Shown here: one piece after another, positions 51,428 through 52,426 of the stretch
Position numbering within the stretch: position 1 is the first letter of the stretch
How the letters are laid out: every line of letters starts with the position of its first letter
From: Selenomonadaceae bacterium UBA2897
GTDB taxonomy: Bacteria > Bacillota > Negativicutes > Selenomonadales > Selenomonadaceae
DNA length: 52,426 nt
NCBI GenBank assembly: GCA_002350105.1
Contig: DEDT01000002.1
Coordinates: 1 to 52,426 of the forward strand
Direction of reading: 5' to 3'
Translations under genes and position numbers: made by a program
The notes under the pieces: generated by a model
Told to the model about the DNA's origin: nothing
Seen by the model: only the letters and a program-made list of their open reading frames with translations
Databases searched by the model: none

Positions 51428-51671
51428 GGACATATGTCCCATTCTTCTCTTTTAAAGGGATATTTGTTCATAATCGAAAATACCAGCCTTGGTATTTCCT
51501 GTTTATGGTTGTATATGGTGGAAAGATAGTTTTAAAAATAATACATACTTTTTTACGTTTTTGTAAAGTTGTATCATTTTGCGGACAAAAACAGGTGCTG
51601 TCCACATCTTGTATACACACTCCATGGTGTGACAAAAGACGGTCACGTGCTTCATAATTGACAATATTGTC
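51428..51671. promoter_or_regulatory. Dyads in the divergent 413-base region
   Basis: Perfect palindromes GGACATATGTCC (51428-51439) and GACAATATTGTC (51660-51671, over the -35 box of the unknown gene), plus a hairpin AAATACCA/TGGTATTT (51478-51497). The GACA...TGTC arms are shared and may bind one regulator. Otherwise the A/T-rich stretch 51307-51719 holds only the two promoters. Confidence 0.45.
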
Positions 51672-51685
51672 CATTCTGCTAGAAT
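51658..51685 (+). promoter_or_regulatory. Promoter of the 131-aa unknown gene
   Basis: TTGACA (51658-51663), 16-base spacer, TAGAAT (51680-51685), about 35 bases before the start codon. The -35 overlaps the GACAATATTGTC dyad. Confidence 0.7.
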
Positions 51686-51719
51686 AGAGCAGGAAGTAAA
51701 AAGGAAAGGATGAAAAAAC

Positions 51720-52115
51720 ATGCAATACATCGTCACAGAACTGCTCACCGTCAAGAAGGAACTGACCTTCTCCCTGATCGGCGCCTATGCGGACAAGAAA
51801 AAAGCAGCCGTCGCGGCCGCTGAGGTCTACAAAGACTACAATGAGAACGCCTCGCTGCAGAACATCGAGATGATCACGGAGTGGCTGGCCACGCGGCAGA
51901 AGTATTCCTTCCGCAAGGATAAGGAACACCGCCTGCAGCTGGCCATCACGGCCCTCGACGGCGAGACACAGCCAGAAGACCAGCGCGTCATCTTCGATGA
52001 GCAGCAGGAGCAGGACGAGCTCATGCGCCGCATGAGCCAGGTCATGTTCGAGGGCGAGCACCAGGTGCGCCGCGATGCACAGGGGAACTTCTCCTGCCCC
52101 GCCAGCAATAAATAA
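51720..52115 (+). CDS. Protein of unknown function (131 residues)
   Basis: Starts MQYIVTELLTVKKELTFSLI. The N-terminal third is mixed; residues about 25-100 are charged and helical (DKKKAAVAAAEVYKDYNENA, EQQEQDELMRRMSQVMFEGE). No signal peptide or membrane segment. AAAGGA lies nine bases before the ATG. It has its own promoter and terminator. I recognise no family. Confidence 0.75.
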   Translation: MQYIVTELLTVKKELTFSLIGAYADKKKAAVAAAEVYKDYNENASLQNIEMITEWLATRQKYSFRKDKEHRLQLAITALDGETQPEDQRVIFDEQQEQDELMRRMSQVMFEGEHQVRRDAQGNFSCPASNK

Positions 52116-52136
52116 ATCATCGAAGAACATCATGCC

Positions 52137-52163
52137 CCTCTCCATTATTGGAGAGGATTTTTT
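52137..52163 (+). terminator. Terminator after the 131-aa unknown gene
   Basis: Stem CCTCTCCA (52137-52144) with TGGAGAGG (52149-52156), then AUUUUUU. Confidence 0.9.
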
Positions 52164-52207
52164 ATGTACGAAAAAAGCGCCGCTTACGCGACGCTTATTC
52201 TTCCTCG

Positions 52208-52293
52208 TGGTGGGCAGGGATGGATTCGAACCATCGTAATCCGAAGATGACAGATTTACAGTCTGTTCCCTTTAACCACTCGGGCACCTACCC
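52208..52293 (-). tRNA. tRNA-Tyr (GTA)
   Basis: 86 bases with CCA. Acceptor GGGTAGG/CCTGCCC, anticodon loop CTGTAAA (anticodon GTA), and the long variable arm typical of bacterial tRNA-Tyr. Confidence 0.95.
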
Positions 52294-52299
52294 ATAATA

Positions 52300-52377
52300 T
52301 GGTGACCCAGGGGGGACTCGAACCCTCGACCCTTTGATTCGTAGTCAAATACTCTAATCCAACTGAGCTACTGGGCC
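52300..52377 (-). tRNA. tRNA-Arg (ACG), copy 2
   Basis: 78 bases, identical to 49659-49736 including the A50-C64 mismatch. It lies six bases from tRNA-Tyr in the same direction, so both come from one transcript. Confidence 0.95.
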
Positions 52378-52407
52378 ATAAAAAAGGGGATATGCAAGGA
52401 TAAAAAT

Positions 52408-52426
52408 TGGTGGGCCCACTTGGACT
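52408..52426 (-). tRNA. 3' end of another tRNA, cut by the window edge
   Basis: Minus strand AGTCCAAGTGGGCCCACCA looks like a T-arm and acceptor 3' half ending in CCA. The spacing matches the preceding tRNA genes. Identity cannot be given; tRNA-Ile is one possibility. Confidence 0.5.

Overview
The window reads as a chromosomal segment of a diderm Firmicute of the Negativicutes, most likely a Selenomonadaceae member such as Mitsuokella or Selenomonas. This is an inference from gene content and the fairly GC-rich coding sequence, not a database match. Supporting content is a fused CobA-HemD, the radical SAM pair NirJ1/NirJ2, a SCIFF peptide with its maturase, [FeFe]-hydrogenase maturases HydE and HydF, the GGGtGRT/NifU-like pair, and a secretin, which implies an outer membrane. 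No phage, insertion sequence or CRISPR array is visible. Almost everything is core metabolism.

Layout. 1-2.1 kb: GGGtGRT protein and NifU-like scaffold. 2.1-7 kb: glycolytic operon gap-pgk-tpiA-gpmI on the minus strand with a consensus promoter. 7.1-9 kb: SCIFF peptide scfA (47 aa) and maturase scfB. 9-16.1 kb: tetrapyrrole operon met8-like, hemA, hemC, cobA-hemD, hemB, hemL. 16.2-18.9 kb: PilP-like protein, secretin and NarL-type regulator. 19-22.3 kb: pgm and pgi. 22.4-26.5 kb: MATE exporter, YdcF protein, cupin, SstT transporter. 26.7-29.8 kb: OmpR-type regulator, sensor kinase and rfbD. 30-33.7 kb: LysR regulator divergent from an orphan dhaL, then gltX followed by three tRNA-Glu(CTC) genes. 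33.8-38 kb: TauE-like permease, DUF4143-type ATPase, ROK kinase and nagA. 38-43 kb: hydE, metA, hydF and two secreted proteins. 43-46.5 kb: unknown proteins, PHP and HAD phosphatases, and a 29-residue membrane peptide. 46.6-49.5 kb: nirJ2, nirJ1 and a TetR regulator. 49.6-52.4 kb: a POT peptide transporter, an unknown protein and tRNA-Arg/Tyr/Arg.

How the genes connect. GltX and tRNA-Glu make the glutamyl-tRNA that HemA reduces. HemL, HemB, HemC and HemD lead to uroporphyrinogen III. CobA and the Met8-like protein lead to siroheme. NirJ1/NirJ2 resemble AhbC/AhbD of the siroheme-dependent haem pathway, and no hemE or hemN is seen here. Sugar phosphates flow through pgm, pgi and the glycolytic operon.

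The most unusual non-coding content is a family of about 165-bp hairpin repeats. There are three full copies (1135, 8634, 29848) and two short relics (26702, 43042). The stems show compensatory changes, and one copy supplies the last codons of scfA. A separate, nearly symmetric palindrome of about 300 bp fills the gap between hemD and hemB. Other points to follow are a GAAA-capped hairpin joining gltX to three tRNA-Glu genes, a 76-residue protein gene with a consensus promoter and a leader of about 230 nt, and a candidate type I toxin peptide.
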